Below, in pieces: positions 4,668 to 5,089 of a stretch of DNA of 5,089 nt; position 1 is the first letter of the stretch; each line of letters begins with the position of its first letter. The notes beneath the pieces are model-generated. The model did not search any database. It worked only from the letters and a program-made list of their open reading frames with translations, and had not been told where the DNA came from. Source of the stretch: Chloroflexota bacterium. GTDB taxonomy: Bacteria; Chloroflexota; Ktedonobacteria; Ktedonobacterales; Ktedonobacteraceae. Made by a program: the position numbers and the translations under genes. The DNA lies in the NCBI GenBank assembly GCA_005881295.1, contig VBHS01000434.1, positions 1-5,089 of the forward strand. Reading direction: 5' to 3'.

Positions 4668-5089
4668 TTATTGACCTTTATTTGCAACTTTGCGCCGTCT
4701 CGCGGCCTCTTTTCTCCTACGAACTCTTCGATGGCGCGTCCTCCTGGAAAACGTGGGTTTTAACAAAGCGAATGGCGTTGATCTCCCGAAATTTTGGAAG
4801 TTGTTAGAGATTATTTTTATATCCTGGTTCGCCAATATACTGAACAAACTAATCGTTCGATCAAGCAGTATTGCCGCTGTTGATACGTTCAAGGCATTCG
4901 GCGCCCCATGATTAAAGAGCCCGATCATCGCTAGCATGCCAGCCTCAACTAGACCGACACCACCACCCGTGAACGGGACAGCCGTTAACAGTGCCTCACC
5001 AAGCGCTATGAAGATTGCCGCTGCGATAATATGGGTAAAATCACCGCCAATCAAGTTGAGGGCTAGCGCCACAAAGAAGAAGCGGAAAG
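4668..5089 (-). CDS. UPF0104 / LPG-synthase-TM-like integral membrane protein, C-terminal part
   Basis: The reading frame is open to the window edge (FRFFF precedes the GTG at 5072), so this is the last 139 residues of a larger gene. It carries hydrophobic helices and the segment ALLTAVPFTGGGVGLVEAGML, typical of the C-terminal part of the lysylphosphatidylglycerol synthase TM family (UPF0104), where a P-x-x-x-G-G-x-G-x-x-E motif precedes a membrane helix. An A-I-L-L-D-R-x-I-S segment follows, matching the start of the family's last helix. That helix is unusually polar here (SILANQDIKIISNNF). The protein ends in a strongly basic tail (RRTRHRRVRRRKEAARRR). In other proteins the domain flips or makes amino-acylated phospholipids, or is a stand-alone transporter-like module of unknown role. 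No catalytic LPG synthase domain is visible in this part. The protein precedes ybeY on the same strand, separated by 79 bases and a hairpin. Confidence 0.82.
   Translation of the reverse strand, partial: FRFFFVALALNLIGGDFTHIIAAAIFIALGEALLTAVPFTGGGVGLVEAGMLAMIGLFNHGAPNALNVSTAAILLDRTISLFSILANQDIKIISNNFQNFGRSTPFALLKPTFSRRTRHRRVRRRKEAARRRKVANKGQ

Overview
The window looks like chromosomal DNA of a Chloroflexota bacterium, most likely Ktedonobacteria. This is inferred from remembered similarity of the EF-P, YbeY and HEAT-type proteins and from the Ser-rich membrane protein; no database search was possible. Base composition is near balanced.

Left part (1-1815): a minus-strand gene for a small single-pass membrane protein with a long Ser/Thr/Asn tail (50-571) is divergent from a plus-strand gene for a membrane-anchored YceI-like protein (1117-1815). 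The roughly 540-base gap between them is the most unusual non-coding stretch here. It holds a family of 16-bp palindromes near ATGAGAAATTTCTCAT: three full copies and two half copies, four of them spaced 22, 42 and 22 bp. Two full copies also share an upstream CATTGGAA box. This looks like an operator array for an unknown regulator. A possible start of another minus-strand gene lies at the extreme left edge.

Middle part (1816-3534): a HEAT-like helical repeat protein (1968-2774) has a possible extended -10 promoter and is closed by a strong intrinsic terminator (2844-2884). Elongation factor P follows (2968-3534). Its leader has a perfect 8-bp stem hairpin and an 8-codon mini-ORF whose stop abuts the efp ribosome binding site. 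This EF-P carries Asn where the modified Lys or Arg normally sits.

Right part (3600-5089, all minus strand, convergent to efp): the 3' end of a polytopic UPF0104/LPG-synthase-TM-like protein, then a perfect 12-bp hairpin, then ybeY (rRNA-maturation endoribonuclease), then a DgkA-family lipid kinase 5 nt downstream of ybeY. ybeY and dgkA are almost certainly co-transcribed, a pairing familiar from phoH-ybeY-dgkA-era clusters. YbeY has Asp in place of the third zinc-binding His and a long acidic insertion. The kinase has Gln where E. coli DgkA has a metal-binding Glu.

No tRNA, rRNA, CRISPR array, insertion sequence or phage gene was recognised. The most notable points are the operator array and the active-site substitutions in otherwise ordinary housekeeping proteins.
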